Source: Toxorhynchites rutilus septentrionalis (Eukaryota > Arthropoda > Insecta > Diptera > Culicidae). Taken from it: 64,000 bases of DNA. Positions 1 to 10,500 of the stretch are shown in pieces (the first letter of the stretch is position 1; each line of letters opens with the position of its first letter). The position numbers and the translations under genes are program-made. The notes below the pieces were generated by a model, which was given only the letters and a program-made list of their open reading frames with translations, searched no databases and had not been told where the DNA came from. The DNA is taken from positions 49,560,393-49,624,392 of the forward strand of contig NC_073746.1 of NCBI RefSeq assembly GCF_029784135.1. Direction: 5' to 3'.

Positions 1-815
1 ATATATCGACGAATAGTTACAAAAAGGACTGGAATCAAATAAGAATAGTCCGGTAATAATCTTATGCATTATATTCAATTGACGAATTTACGCAAAGCTG
101 AATCAGCTCATGCGACATCTACATTAGAGCTCAGAACCACAAAAGTGAGGGTGTTTGTTTATTTTACGCACTGAAAAGCAAGATTCGGTTGTGATTATTC
201 ATTTTATTTCAATTTAGATTCATTTTAGCCATTGAATGTCGTCAGTATATGGTAAGAAAGTGGGAGTTTTGTATATTTACGATGGTTTCAACACGCGATT
301 TGACCAAAATCATAGATAATCTTCGAAAATTTTAAGTTTGATAATACATAACGGTTATTGATACTATGGATAATTGCGATGAAATCGATATCATATCAAA
401 TTGGCCGATATAATAGATTATGTAGGGGCCGATAAGAGAAGGATTTGCAGTATTTTTAGTGCAACACATGCTACTCATCGTTTACCTAGTTGAAAAATTA
501 TAAAGTTATGATACTTATACCAAGCCATTCTTCAAAATATGTATATCACATTGTAAAATGGCGATTTTCTAACCTTTTAGTGCAGAAAGAATACATGAAA
601 CCGGGAAATTTGAAGAAAAGTTCTGATTTTTCTAGAAAATTTGATCGAATTTCATACCAAAAAAACATAACATCCTCATTTTACTCGCTGCGCCATCTGG
701 TTGTAAATCCAACATTAATTCGTCAATAAATATTCCACGCCACTAACATTAATCTATACATTTCATTCAACAATATTCCAGAATATGAAAAAAGGCACTT
801 GTCCAAAAAAGTTAC
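1..815. other. No recognised gene
   Basis: AT-rich DNA with only short, low-complexity open frames. I see no splice-supported exon, tRNA, transposase motif or inverted repeat. Confidence 0.5.
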
Positions 816-1020
816 TCCTATACTCGCGTCGGTGTGTCAGACCGAATGTGTAAAAAAGTGGCACATGTCCCCTTCGTACCAACACATGCGATACGCTAAA
901 TGATGACGAACGACGAATAACGAAGCTAGAGACAATCGCAAAGTCGTAGTGTTGATATTTTCTGAGAAATGAACGAATTATTGATTTCTCGGCCTGACAG
1001 ACCAATGCGCGAGTATAGGA
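816..1020. mobile_element. Small MITE with terminal inverted repeats
   Basis: The two ends are inverted copies of each other: TCCTATACTCGCG at the left, and its reverse complement with a few changes at the right, followed inward by GTCAG(A/G)CCGA in both arms. The 205-bp size and absence of coding capacity fit a non-autonomous DNA element. I could not identify a clear target-site duplication. Confidence 0.6.
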
Positions 1021-1091
1021 TTGTTAACCACTGGTGGGCTTCCAGTATCGAGGAAAATGTGGAAATATCTAATCGTTACTGAAAATAATCT

Positions 1092-1449
1092 GCCAGTTCC
1101 TCTGGGAATTTAAAAATACATTCATGTGAAAGAGTTTATTTGAATGTTTTCTATCCATGTAACACTGTGACCAAATACATTTGGTTTGTGATTTTTCAAT
1201 CAATCGCAATTAACAGGATAGCTTCTGAAGATTATTCTTCCCCATCAGTAGGATATTTTCGTATCCAATATTGGATGCATAAAACCTTGTACCTCCAACG
1301 TAACGCTCTCATTTTCGAAGTCCCCCAAATATTCATTTATTCATTCATTCAGCATGGATTCAACTTCAAACAAAGGATCACTGAATCAACGATAGTCCTA
1401 CGTCACCATTGCGGTTATACCATAGATATAACTCACTTTCTGTTTTTTT
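1092..1449 (+). repeat. Dispersed repeat, full unit (second copy near 31.16 kb)
   Basis: This segment, starting at CCAGTTCCTCTGGGAATT and ending in a T-run, is nearly the same as 31160-31530, with partial versions at about 30056, 30231 and 30946. It has no convincing coding frame. The core TAGTCCTACGTCA near 1400 is the reverse complement of a motif found in several other repeats of this window. The 70 bp to its left also resemble the spacer between units of the 30-31.5 kb array. Confidence 0.65.
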
Positions 1450-1761
1450 GATAGAGTGTAGAACATAGTCGTAAAGGGCTAAATCCTTTGAATATAGTTT
1501 CAAAGGAACAATTGAAACTTCGATTCGTTGCTTTCAGCCATCGCAACGACCCCGAATTGATAGATGCGTTATCACAGAGAATAGCAAATGCAGCACTGAT
1601 CTAGTGATGTTCGGTAATCGTTCGATTAATCGATTATTAACTACCAAACTACAAAAATTGTTACCATCACAAACATCGGCTTCAGGTTCAATTCCTGTTA
1701 AGGCCGGAGAATTTTTCTACAGAGATTTTTATTTTGACTTGTGCTGGTGATACATGATACA
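1450..1761. other. No recognised gene
   Basis: Short AT-rich stretch between the dispersed repeat and the TACACCC element; nothing supportable seen. Confidence 0.4.
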
Positions 1762-1884
1762 TACACCCAAACTAGTCTTCGCAGGAAACTTTTCATCTTC
1801 GGCAGAAAAAATGCTTTATCGTGTGCTGAAGGATCAATTGAACAAATAAAAGCACATTCTCAAAAGCTTTAAAATATTTATGTA
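1762..1884 (+). mobile_element. Left part of a TACACCC-ended element, split by a mariner insertion
   Basis: It matches the start of the element at 14527-15122: same TACACCCAAA end, same GGCAGAAAA segment, same CTTTAAAAT(A/G)TTT run. The match stops at the TA (1883-1884) where the mariner-like copy begins and resumes at 3993, so the mariner inserted at a TA inside this element. Confidence 0.6.
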
Positions 1885-2039
1885 CAGGGTTTTCCATTTC
1901 GGGCTTCCGAAAGTATACAGCCCTGCGCTGACAACCGTTTGACATAGCTGTCAACCAAAGCGTCATATCGTTAGTTGAATGTCTGCCATTTTACAATATG
2001 GATCGTTTTAGCATCGCACAACGTGTTAATTTTGTTAAA

Positions 2040-2971
2040 TCTATATATATAAAAATGGAGTGATGTCTGTCTGTCTGTCTGATTCTTATAGACTCGGAAA
2101 CTACTGAACCGATCGACATGAAAGGTTTTCGTGATATTTTGAGAACCCTCCCCCCTCTCTAAGGGGGGGCTGCCATACAAATGAAACACAAATTTCTGCA
2201 TTACTCGGAAATTAACCAAGCAAACGAAACCAAAGTTGGCATGTGAAAGTTTTAGGGTGCAATAAATGTTTCTATGATGGTTAGACAGTTCTTCCCCCAC
2301 TCAAAGGGGGGGCTGCCATACAAATGAAACACAAATTTCTGCATTACTCGAGAATTAATCAAGCAAATGAAACCAAATTTGGCATGTGGAGGTTTTAGGA
2401 TGCAATAAATGTTTCTATGGTGATAAGATACTCCTTCCTCCTCTCTTAGAGGGGGCTGCCATACAAATGAAACACAATTTTTTGCATTACTCGGAAATTA
2501 ATCAATCAAACGAAACCAAAGTTGGCATGTGAAAGTTTTAGGGTGCAATAAATGTTTCTATGATGGTTAGACAGTCCTTCCCCCACTCAAAAGGGGGGGC
2601 TGCCATACAAATGAAACACAAATTTCTGCATTACTCGAGAATTAATCAAGCAAATGAAACCAAATTTGGCATGTGGAGGTTTTAGGATGCAATAAATGTT
2701 TCTATGGTGTTAAGATACTCCTTCCCCCTCTCTTAGAGGGGGCTGCCGTACAAATGAAACACAAATTTTTGCATTACCCGAGAATTAATCAAGCAAATTA
2801 AACCAAATTAGGCATATGGAAACTTTAGGGTGCAACGAATGTTTCTATGGTGGTTAGATACCCCTCCCTCCTCTCTTAGGGGTGGCTGCCATACAAATAA
2901 AACACAAATTTCTGCATTACTCGAGAATTAATCAAGTAAATGGGCGGGACGAAGTTTGCCGGGTTAGCTAG
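2040..2971 (+). mobile_element. Non-autonomous Helitron with internal 143-bp tandem repeats
   Basis: It starts TCTATATATATAAAA and ends CTAG, with an imperfect GC-rich hairpin just inside the 3' end (GGCGGGAC, loop, GTTTGCC, with GU pairs). It sits between host A (2039) and T (2972) without target duplication, as Helitrons do. The uninterrupted site exists in the inverted sister copy at 5583/5584, which proves both borders. The 932 bp contain no coding frame; the interior is six tandem units. Confidence 0.9.
2150..2940 (+). repeat. Six-copy 143-bp tandem array inside the Helitron
   Basis: The phrase CTGCC(A/G)TACAAAT recurs at 2170, 2313, 2456, 2600, 2743 and 2886, a spacing of 143-144 bp. 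Units 1 and 3 share GCAAACGAAACC and units 2 and 4 share GCAAATGAAACC, so the array has a partial dimeric order. C-rich and G-rich tracts flank each unit boundary. Confidence 0.9.
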
Positions 2972-3992
2972 TTATACTATAAAAATGATGAAAACCCGGA
3001 AAATGTTTTTCGAGCATTACGGACGGATTTTGGTCGTTATGGACGGCCTACAGAGCACACAATCGCTAATGTAGTGCGTAAATTCGAACAAACTGGATCC
3101 GTAGCGGATATTGTGAAACCTGTGCATCATCGTAATGTGCGTTCGGCCGAAAATATTGCTGCTGTTGCTGCCAGTGTGGAAGATGTCCCGAATGTTTCGA
3201 TTCCACGGCGTGCTCAGAAATTGGACTTGTCAAACACATCATTGTGGCGAATTTTGCACTTGGACTTGCACCTACATCCATATAAAGTACCACTGGTACA
3301 AATATTAGAGCGTGGTGACCATGGAATGCGTCGGGCATACGTCGATTGGGTGAACGAACAACAGCAGGAAAATGCTGAATTTTCGCATCAAATTTTCTTC
3401 AGCGATGAGGCACATTTCGAGCTCGGTGGCTATGTGAACACCCAAAATTTCCGTATATGGGGCTCAGAAAATCCACACGTGATTGTTGAGAGGCCATTGC
3501 ATCCGCCAAGTCACTGTTTGGTGCGCATTATGGTCTGGTGGAGTCATCGGGCCGTATTTCTTTGAAAATGAGGACGGCGAAACGGTAACTGTGAATGGTG
3601 AGCGCTATGGCCGCATGTTCACCGATTTTTTTTTGCCACAAATTGAAGATATGGATACGGATGACATATGGTTTCAGCAGGACGGCGCCACGTGGGGTTA
3701 TGCGAAAGACCGTGTCTATGCCAACTCTCTGCAAACTCTTGAACATTTGAAAGACAACATTCGTGAAGTTATGACCGAGATACCGCTCCATATGTGCCGA
3801 AAAGTCATCGAAAATTACCTGTTCCGGATCAAGTTTTGCGAGGAAGCCCTAGGTGGACTTTTGAATGATGTTGTATTTCACACATAATGGCATAAACCAA
3901 ACTTTAATTTGAAATAAAAGTTTCATCGAAATTCGAATTCTAAGTGTGTTTTATTTTAATTTACTTTCGGAATTTAAAGTTGGAAAACCCTG

Positions 3993-4562
3993 TATATGAG
4001 AGCAGACATCTCTTTGTTTCAGACTGAACGTCAGCTTGAGATTGTACCAAAAAAAAACACCAAACGATGACAACGGAGATCGAACCAAGGCAGGCTGGAA
4101 TGCAAGGCTATTTCACACGACCACGCTATCCACATAGTCACTGGTGTTGTTGCATAGTTGCGTGATAGTATTACACCTCGTTATGAAATAAAGTTGAAAA
4201 ATGTTTTCTAAGAGTAAAAAGGAGAGCATAAACGTGAATCTATATCTTTTTTAGCCTGGGCCAAGTATGTGGTAAATTATGCGAAAAGCTTTATTGCGTG
4301 CTTATTTGCAATGTTTCTCATTTTTCGCTCTCTCATATTGCTCTTAGAAAACATTTTTCAACTTTATTTCATAACGAGGTGTAATACTATCACGCAACTA
4401 TGCAACAACACCAGTGACTATGTGGATAGCGTGGTCGTGTGAAATAGCCTTGCATTCCAGCCTGCCTTGGTTCGATCTCCGTTGTCATCGTTTGGTGTTT
4501 TTTTTTGGTACAATCTCAAGCTGACGTTCAGTCTGAAACAAAGAGATGTCTGCTCTCATATA
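3993..4562. repeat. Palindromic spacer derived from the TACACCC element
   Basis: 3993-4217 continues the element begun at 1762 and aligns with 14660-14890. It is then copied in inverse orientation at 4338-4560. The arms appear almost perfect. The right-hand strand (minus sense of the left arm) contains a tRNA-like pol III pattern: TAGCGTGGTCGTG as an A-box-like stretch and GGTTCGATCTCC as a B-box-like stretch, so the element may be tRNA-derived. Confidence 0.75.
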
Positions 4563-5738
4563 CAGGGTTTTCCAACTTTAAATTCCGAAAGTAAATTAAA
4601 ATAAAACACACTTAGAATTCGAATTTCGATGAAACTTTTATTTCAAATTAAAGTTTGGTTTATGCCATTATGTGTGAAATACAACATCATTCAAAAGTCC
4701 ACCTAGGGCTTCCTCGCAAAACTTGATCCGGAACAGGTAATTTTCGATGACTTTTCGGCACATATGGAGCGGTATCTCGGTCATAACTTCACGAATGTTG
4801 TCTTTCAAATTTTCAAGAGTTTGCGGAGAGTTGGCATAGACACGGTCTTTCGCATAACCCCACAAAAAAAAGTCTAGCGGGTTCAAATCGCATGATCTGG
4901 ACGGCCAATTGACATCACCAAAACGCGAAATTATGCGTCCCTTAAATTTCGTTCGCAATATGGCCATGTTCGGTCGTGTTGTGTGGCACGTGGCGCCGTT
5001 CTGCTGAAACCACATGTCATCCGTATCCATATCTTCAATTTGTGGCAAAAAAATCGGTTAACATGCAGCCATAGCACTCACCATTCACAGTTACCGTTTC
5101 GCCGTCCTCATTTTCAAAGAAATACGGCCCGATGACTTCACCAGACCATAATGCGCACCAAACAGTGACTTTTGGCGGATGCAATGGCCTCTCAACAATC
5201 ACGTGTGGATTTTCTGAGCCCCATATACGGAAATTTTGGGTGTTCACATAGCCACCGAGCTCAAAATGTGCCTCATCGCTGAAGAAAATTTGATGCGAAA
5301 ATTCAGCATTTTCCTGCTGTTGTTCGTTGCCCAATTGCTGAGCACGCCGTGGAATCGAAACATTCGGGTCATCCTCCACACTGGCAGCAACAGCAGCAAT
5401 ATTTTCGGCCGAACACACATTACGATGATGCACAGGTTTCACAATATCCGCTACGGATCCAGTTTTTTCGAATTTACGCACTACATTAGCGATTGTGTGC
5501 TCTGTAGGCCGTCCATGACGACCAAAATCCGTCCGTAATGCTCGAAAAACATTTTCCGGGTTTTCATCATTTTTATAGTATAATTTAACAAAATTAACAC
5601 GTTGTGCGATGCTAAAACGATCCATATTGTAAAATGGCAGACATTCAACTAACGATATGACGCTTTGGTTGACAGCTATGTTAAACGGTTGTCAGCGCAG
5701 GGCTGTATACTTTCGGAAGCCCGAAATGGAAAACCCTG
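4563..5738 (-). mobile_element. Tc1/mariner-like element, right (inverted) copy
   Basis: Same terminal repeats as the left copy in opposite orientation, flanked by TA at 4561-4562 and 5739-5740. No Helitron is present, so this copy preserves the empty site. Outside the TA at 5740 the sequence does not continue into the mirrored left part of the TACACCC element, so the inverted duplication ends exactly at the transposon end. Confidence 0.85.
4668..5625 (-). pseudogene. Broken mariner-like transposase (DD41D spacing), right copy
   Basis: It starts MDRFSIAQRV at 5625. An internal deletion of about 125 bp, between repeats of ATTGG, removes part of the linker before the first catalytic motif (FFSDEAHF, retained). 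A run of seven T where the sister has nine shifts the frame near 5048. The second motif reads FQQNGATCH, with N in place of the catalytic D. The third motif, CDLNPLDFFLWG, is present and is the piece missing from the left copy. Ends at 4668. Clearly inactive. Confidence 0.85.
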
Positions 5739-5740
5739 TA

Positions 5741-6234
5741 TAATAGCAACGAGTATTGTTTCATTCTCTGGCTTTCTTACTTCGATGTTAACCAAAATAC
5801 ACGAGATAGTATAAATGGTCTGTGCCGTATAGTATGAACGGAGCTTGACGTAGGACTGTTATTGTTCGAAAAAAATGTTTTTGAATTCAGTTCTTTCAAT
5901 TATTCAGAAATTCGCAAATTTTACTAGTTTTATAATCCAAACGTGACCCCTAAAAAGAGCCGTTTGTTACATGGATTGATACTCTTCAATCGGTAGTGGT
6001 GGAAAATATTCTGAAGCTAAGTGGATTTAGGGAAGTAAAGTTAATACGCTCACTTCTCAAACATTGGTATTTCCAAGGAAGATATATATGAGAAACCTAA
6101 GATTAGATTGCGACCCGCATGAGTGTACCTCCCAAACGTCTAAACCAACAATCGATTTAATTGATTCATAGAAAAATTCTCTAAATGGTTAAACAAAAAG
6201 CTCGGTACAATGATTTTCTTGATCACAATTGCAT
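5741..6234. other. No recognised gene
   Basis: AT-rich; contains one TTGACGTAGGACT motif near 5849 but no coding region or element that I can define. Confidence 0.4.
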
Positions 6235-6241
6235 CAAATAT

Positions 6242-6711
6242 ATAGATTTTTGAACCCTTTTGTTTATTTATTTTAGGTTCATTAGCATTTTAGCTAAAAC
6301 AGAACGGGTTTTAAATTATGTACATGTTACATGTTTATGGTTTCTATAAATTGTTAATTGAACAGTATCCATTTTTGGGCATAAGAGTATTCCTTCTGCT
6401 CCATAACACATGGTAAATTACACAGTAGTAGCCATTTAGGTGTAACAGTATTCCTTCTGATCTTCCATTGTTCAGTAGACGGGACAGCGAAGACAGCTGA
6501 TATGATCATAGTTGTGTTAGTGCACAACAGCCCGATGTGTTTTCCTTGTTGCAAGCAGAGCTTCTCCAATAGCAGAGTTTGCATAGTTATTGTTGCGTGG
6601 ACGTAGTTATTCTATAACAACACAAAAATGGTCAATTGAGTGCCCTGAGTTTCGAACTCACGATTGATCGCTTAGTAAGCGAACGCGCAACCAATGTGGA
6701 TACGAAGACCA
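6242..6711 (-). mobile_element. tRNA-derived SINE, family A
   Basis: Read on the minus strand it begins with a tRNA-like head: A-box-like GTATCCACATTGGTTGCG and B-box-like GAGTTCGAAACTCAG. A body of about 380 bp follows, with a tail ending in AATAAATAAACAAAAGGG. CAAATAT at 6235-6241 and 6712-6718 is a probable target duplication. Family members are at 15344-15830 and 39541-40047, with fragments at 59433 and 61466. Confidence 0.8.
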
Positions 6712-6731
6712 CAAATATGCGTAAATATTAG

Positions 6732-6985
6732 TTAGAGTGCCAACGGATGTATGGGAAAAAAGAAAGAAAATCTACGAATTTTCAAAGGGAACTTGGTTAA
6801 ATATGTTGATTCCCACGAAAAACTACCCTATGCAAAATATCAGCTCTATCAGACTTTATTTACTAGTGTCGCACAGCACAGTATCAAAGTTTGAGTTTTT
6901 TGAAAACGTTTGCGAAGTAATTTTTTGGTTTTCAAAAGGACTCAAACTTTGACGACTGTGCGACACTAGTAAAAGAAGTCCGTGT
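6732..6985 (+). repeat. Dispersed repeat fragment ending in a small hairpin
   Basis: 6732-6850 resembles the left arm at 53380-53500 (AGAGTGCCAA, TATGGGAAAAAA, CAGCTCTATCAGACTT). From about 6850 to 6985 there is an inverted repeat: TTTACTAGTGTCGCACAG is mirrored at 6947-6974 and TCAAAGTTTGAGT at 6885-6945. It could form a stem of about 55 bp. No coding content. Confidence 0.6.
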
Positions 6986-7154
6986 TAGAATACCCATGTT
7001 AGAATATGTCAATGTGCATTGGATATTTGTGAACTCACGTCTAAAAAGATGAATAAACGTTATACTTTTGTGGGTCTTTCTCACTCCTCCACCTTTATAG
7101 AAACAAATTGATTTTCAATGTTTTACAGATATTTGCTTGATAAATAAAATCATT

Positions 7155-7520
7155 TGTTACCGAAGATTCTTCGCTTGTGAGTTGGCTGAACTATTGAATT
7201 TTCATAAATCCACGGTGTGTAATGCTCTGAAACGAATTAAAGAATGGACAATCTGACAATCTTCAAAAGAGCTAGAATAACAAAGGCAACTGGCCCTGAA
7301 GTTCATTCGGAAGTGGTACCTCTTTTTGAACAAAACCCGAACCTGTTATTAGAAGACGCGGCGAAAGTGGCAGGAGTTTCGCAATCCTTTGTCTATGAAG
7401 CGAAGATAGAGGCTCGTTTGAGAAGTTTCAAGACAAAAAATGTTCCAGACAGTGAAGTGTAGCAAAATCTGCAGGCAAAGAAACTCTTAAGGAAGCTACT
7501 CTAGAAAAAGAAAGAAATAG
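7155..7520 (+). pseudogene. DD37E transposase relic, N-terminal part
   Basis: The segment LRSFKTKNVPDSEV followed by a stop and QNLQAKK aligns with LRTYKVQKAPNRDERQN of the DD37E elements at 51-52 and 60 kb, and the preceding GVSQSFVYEAK fits their second helix-turn-helix. Only the DNA-binding half remains; the frame is broken by at least one stop, and no catalytic residues are present. Confidence 0.6.
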
Positions 7521-10500
7521 GAATGCGTAGATATGGATGATGAATTCTATTCGTAGTAGTAGATTTTCTGGCAAATTTATAAACAATAATTTTACACCTC
7601 GTTCGATCGGGAGGGTTCCCTAAAATACAGTAAAATGAAAAAGAAGTCGAATCTCTAGAAAACATTCCTCAAGCAAATTGGCAAGCAACCTGGAGCTGCG
7701 GAATGATGAGTAGTAAATAGTACATTCCTCGTTTGGCAAGCAACCTTAAGCTGCGGAATGATGAGGGGCACTTCCATTCTGAAACCATGAACCATGCAAT
7801 TTCTCAAAAGTAGTGTCAATAGAAGATGCAACTATCTTTTCTTTAACGGTTGTTACTATTTCTGGCCTAATTTGGCAAATCTTATCATTCAACACGTACG
7901 TACATCCGATTTTCGATTTTTTATGGCGTTGTTTTGTTAGTCATGTCTCTCACTTTTGCCGACAAGTTCGGTCATCTTGAATGTTCGGTTAATTTTTTGA
8001 CAGCTACATTGCTTGCACGTGACTCGTCTTCGAGTTCTGCATATTCTAATTCAGCAGCATGACGGGATGACTGAGTTTCCACATCATAAGAATGAATCCA
8101 TGACCCGTCGCTAGTTGTGACCAGGGCCATACAATTTCACTTCAATTGACCCATCGTTACTTAACCATCAGCCTGTCGCAGTTCAATTTGCTGCAAACTT
8201 GTGCAGACTGAGAATACTGCTACTCTCTCTTCACGCTCAATAAAGAGAATATCACTTCACCTTCATACAGTTTCGTTTCGCTTCACGTCCATTTCTTCCA
8301 TTTTTCACACGAAATTATCAAATCGTCAAATGAAAATGAAAGTTTTTAATATCGAATGAAGTTGCCTTATTTCGAATGAAAATTTCGGTGGAGCTCGAAC
8401 CATACTCACTGAAACTAATGAGAATGACGATGTGGAAGAATGTGCAGTATACTAGCAGGCGCAATCAGTTGTTGGCGCTGGTTGTAAGACTTCTATGCCC
8501 TCATATGCCCCCTTAAATTCCATTTTGTTTGAAGATGGTCCGGGAAAATTCAATTTGAAGAAATTAAATCAAATGAAACTTTCAATTGAAAACAGTGATC
8601 GTTCTTTCACATGAATCTAAAAGCGACATAAAGCTCATTCAAATGATAATGAATAGGGCACTTCTAATCGGCAAGTGAAAGCGTCTGCTTTCAAATTCAA
8701 AGGAAATGGCAGCAGAACGAAAATTAAATTAAAGAATCGATGTTTCAGTATGCGTAGGTAATACACACAATAGAAATTGAAATTGACTGAAGAGGAAGAA
8801 AGAGGTAAAAAAGTCACTTTTATCTTTTAGTTTCGAAATTGTCAAGCCCTAGTTATGATATAGTATGACACGAGTCAATCGATATGTTTGAGTTCTTAGC
8901 AACTTCTTAGCAACGATTATTCAACGATTGGTAAGTACTATTTTCATCACCTCAACATTGTTTTCGTCTGTCGTTGACGTGCTTTCGATCGCTCCTCGTC
9001 ATCCACATCTTCTCGGTTCTCTGAGAACATTATGTAACACCGATAAACATTGCTTCGGTCCAAGGTAACCACACCATATCTCACAATGCATCAGCACACC
9101 TAATTTTGCTTTTCACACAGAATTCTATACAGATTATTTGATTTTTCGATTAGTCAAAAATCGAAGACGAGCCAAAACACGTGCAAGCGAAGCTGCTGTA
9201 AAAATATAACTGAACGTTCAAAATTGCCAAAATTGACAGTATATACGAGATATATGAGTGCCAACATAACATAAAAAAATTAAAATGAAATATAGATACG
9301 TAACCAGCGGAAATTCAAATATGGCGATAATTTTCGAACAGACCTATTCTACAAGTTTTTATTCATTAAGACGATGTTGTCAGATGAATGTTATATCTAA
9401 ACAAATAAACAAATAAACAAATTTACTCAATATTCAATTGAAATTGAAAAAAGGCTGAATTCAAAGCTCAAATTCGAATATTTCCTGTACATCGTTTAAT
9501 CCCCTCGAAGGTATCTTCCTCCGAGCAGAGTTGGTTTTATTCTTGTTCATCCGACTACAATGGTTGACCTTCGTACCATGCGGACTCAATATGAAGGGAT
9601 GCATCGGCGTAACAGAGAGCGAATGAAGATACAGAGAGCACATCACAGCATAAATCCAAATCCAATGAGGAAAATGATAAGAGCACAGCATAAACATGAG
9701 CGGTTTGGGAAATGCGATATCAAACAAACATAATAAGAGCGGGCAAAGCAAAGTGCGGTGGAAGCCCAGCGGTTGCAATAATATGCGAAATAGAAATCGT
9801 CGAACTGTTCAGTGATGGCACGGATGATTCATAACTGTGTTTTTGTTATTCGCTACTCGCTGCTGCTCACGAGTTGGAGTTCACCTTCGGTAGCGTTGAG
9901 TGTACCGCACGATTTTGGGTCTCGCATACTGATTTACGGCTTTGGGGCTTCCATGTGCCTGTGCGCGTTGTTTTGGAAAGCACTGTGGTGTGAAATTAAT
10001 TACAACCCTAGTTCGGAATTCAGTCCTATGACATTGAAAACACCGTGTGAAGCAAACTAGTCGAAAGGAGATCACCGTCCGGGTCATCCAAGCAGCACGC
10101 AATGAGCGCATAAAACGTTTGCAACCTGCCATAAATAGCAACGCCCCAATCCTATGTAGGTCTTCCGAACAGACGATAATCCCCAATCGAACCGGCAGGT
10201 ATAGGGTACACGAAATGTTGTCGTACAATGGTGAGCATATTGGAAATGCGTTCTGGCATTCTGTGTAAATGAACTATACTTTGAACTATGAACTATGTTG
10301 TTCCCGCCACGAAAGACAAACCGAACAGCAAAAATTAATGACATTCGATGGATTATGAATAAAATTAGATAATGTGTTATTATTGATTAAGCGTAGTAAT
10401 AATACTATTTGGCTAGCAGAATAAATTACTCAATATTAAATACAACTGAAACAAAATGTGATGGATCCTACAAGTAGTTTTGATATCTAACGGATGCTTC

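Larger units (their letters stand above)
1998..3887 (+). pseudogene. Broken mariner-like transposase (DD41D spacing), left copy
   Basis: The frame starts MDRFSIAQRVNFVK and is cut after 14 codons by the Helitron at 2040-2971. It resumes with the helix-turn-helix region (PTEHTIANVVRKFE in the sister copy) and the first catalytic motif FFSDEAHF near 3400. A 2-bp loss near 3508 (CCGCCAAGTC versus CCGCCAAAAGTC in the sister copy) shifts the frame. The second motif FQQDGAT keeps its aspartate near 3680, but a 126-bp in-frame deletion at about 3692 removes the segment holding the third catalytic aspartate. The C-terminus is intact to the TAA at 3885. It cannot encode an active enzyme. Confidence 0.85.
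1885..3992 (+). mobile_element. Tc1/mariner-like element, left copy, carrying a Helitron
   Basis: The terminal repeats are CAGGGTTTTCCATTTCGGG at the left and the inverse of CAGGGTTTTCCAACTTTAAA at the right, each abutting TA. Without the Helitron the copy is about 1.18 kb. It encodes a broken transposase with an N-terminal helix-turn-helix region and a DDE core. In the inverted copy the second and third acidic positions are 41 residues apart (DD41D spacing), counting the N in the second position as the former D. Confidence 0.85.
1885..5738. repeat. 3.85-kb fold-back: two inverted mariner-like copies around a palindromic spacer
   Basis: The left arm (1885-3992 plus 3993-about 4217) is repeated in inverse orientation by about 4338-4560 plus 4563-5738. 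The unpaired centre is about 120 bp. Both outer limits coincide with the same mariner terminal repeat (TACAGGGTTTTCCATTTC) and both are flanked by TA. The arms match closely except for a Helitron found only in the left arm, one different internal deletion in each arm, and a few small indels. Confidence 0.85.

Noticed and set aside
2068..2082. TGTC microsatellite
   Set aside because: It is part of the conserved 5' region of the Helitron family rather than an independent feature.
4081..4490. tRNA genes suggested by GGTTCGATCTCC
   Set aside because: No cloverleaf with paired acceptor stem and anticodon loop could be drawn; the boxes belong to a repeated element.
9461..10344. Cluster of open frames of 73-115 codons on both strands
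   Set aside because: They overlap one another in opposite frames, lack recognisable domains and have no supporting splice sites, so they look like chance frames in less AT-rich DNA.
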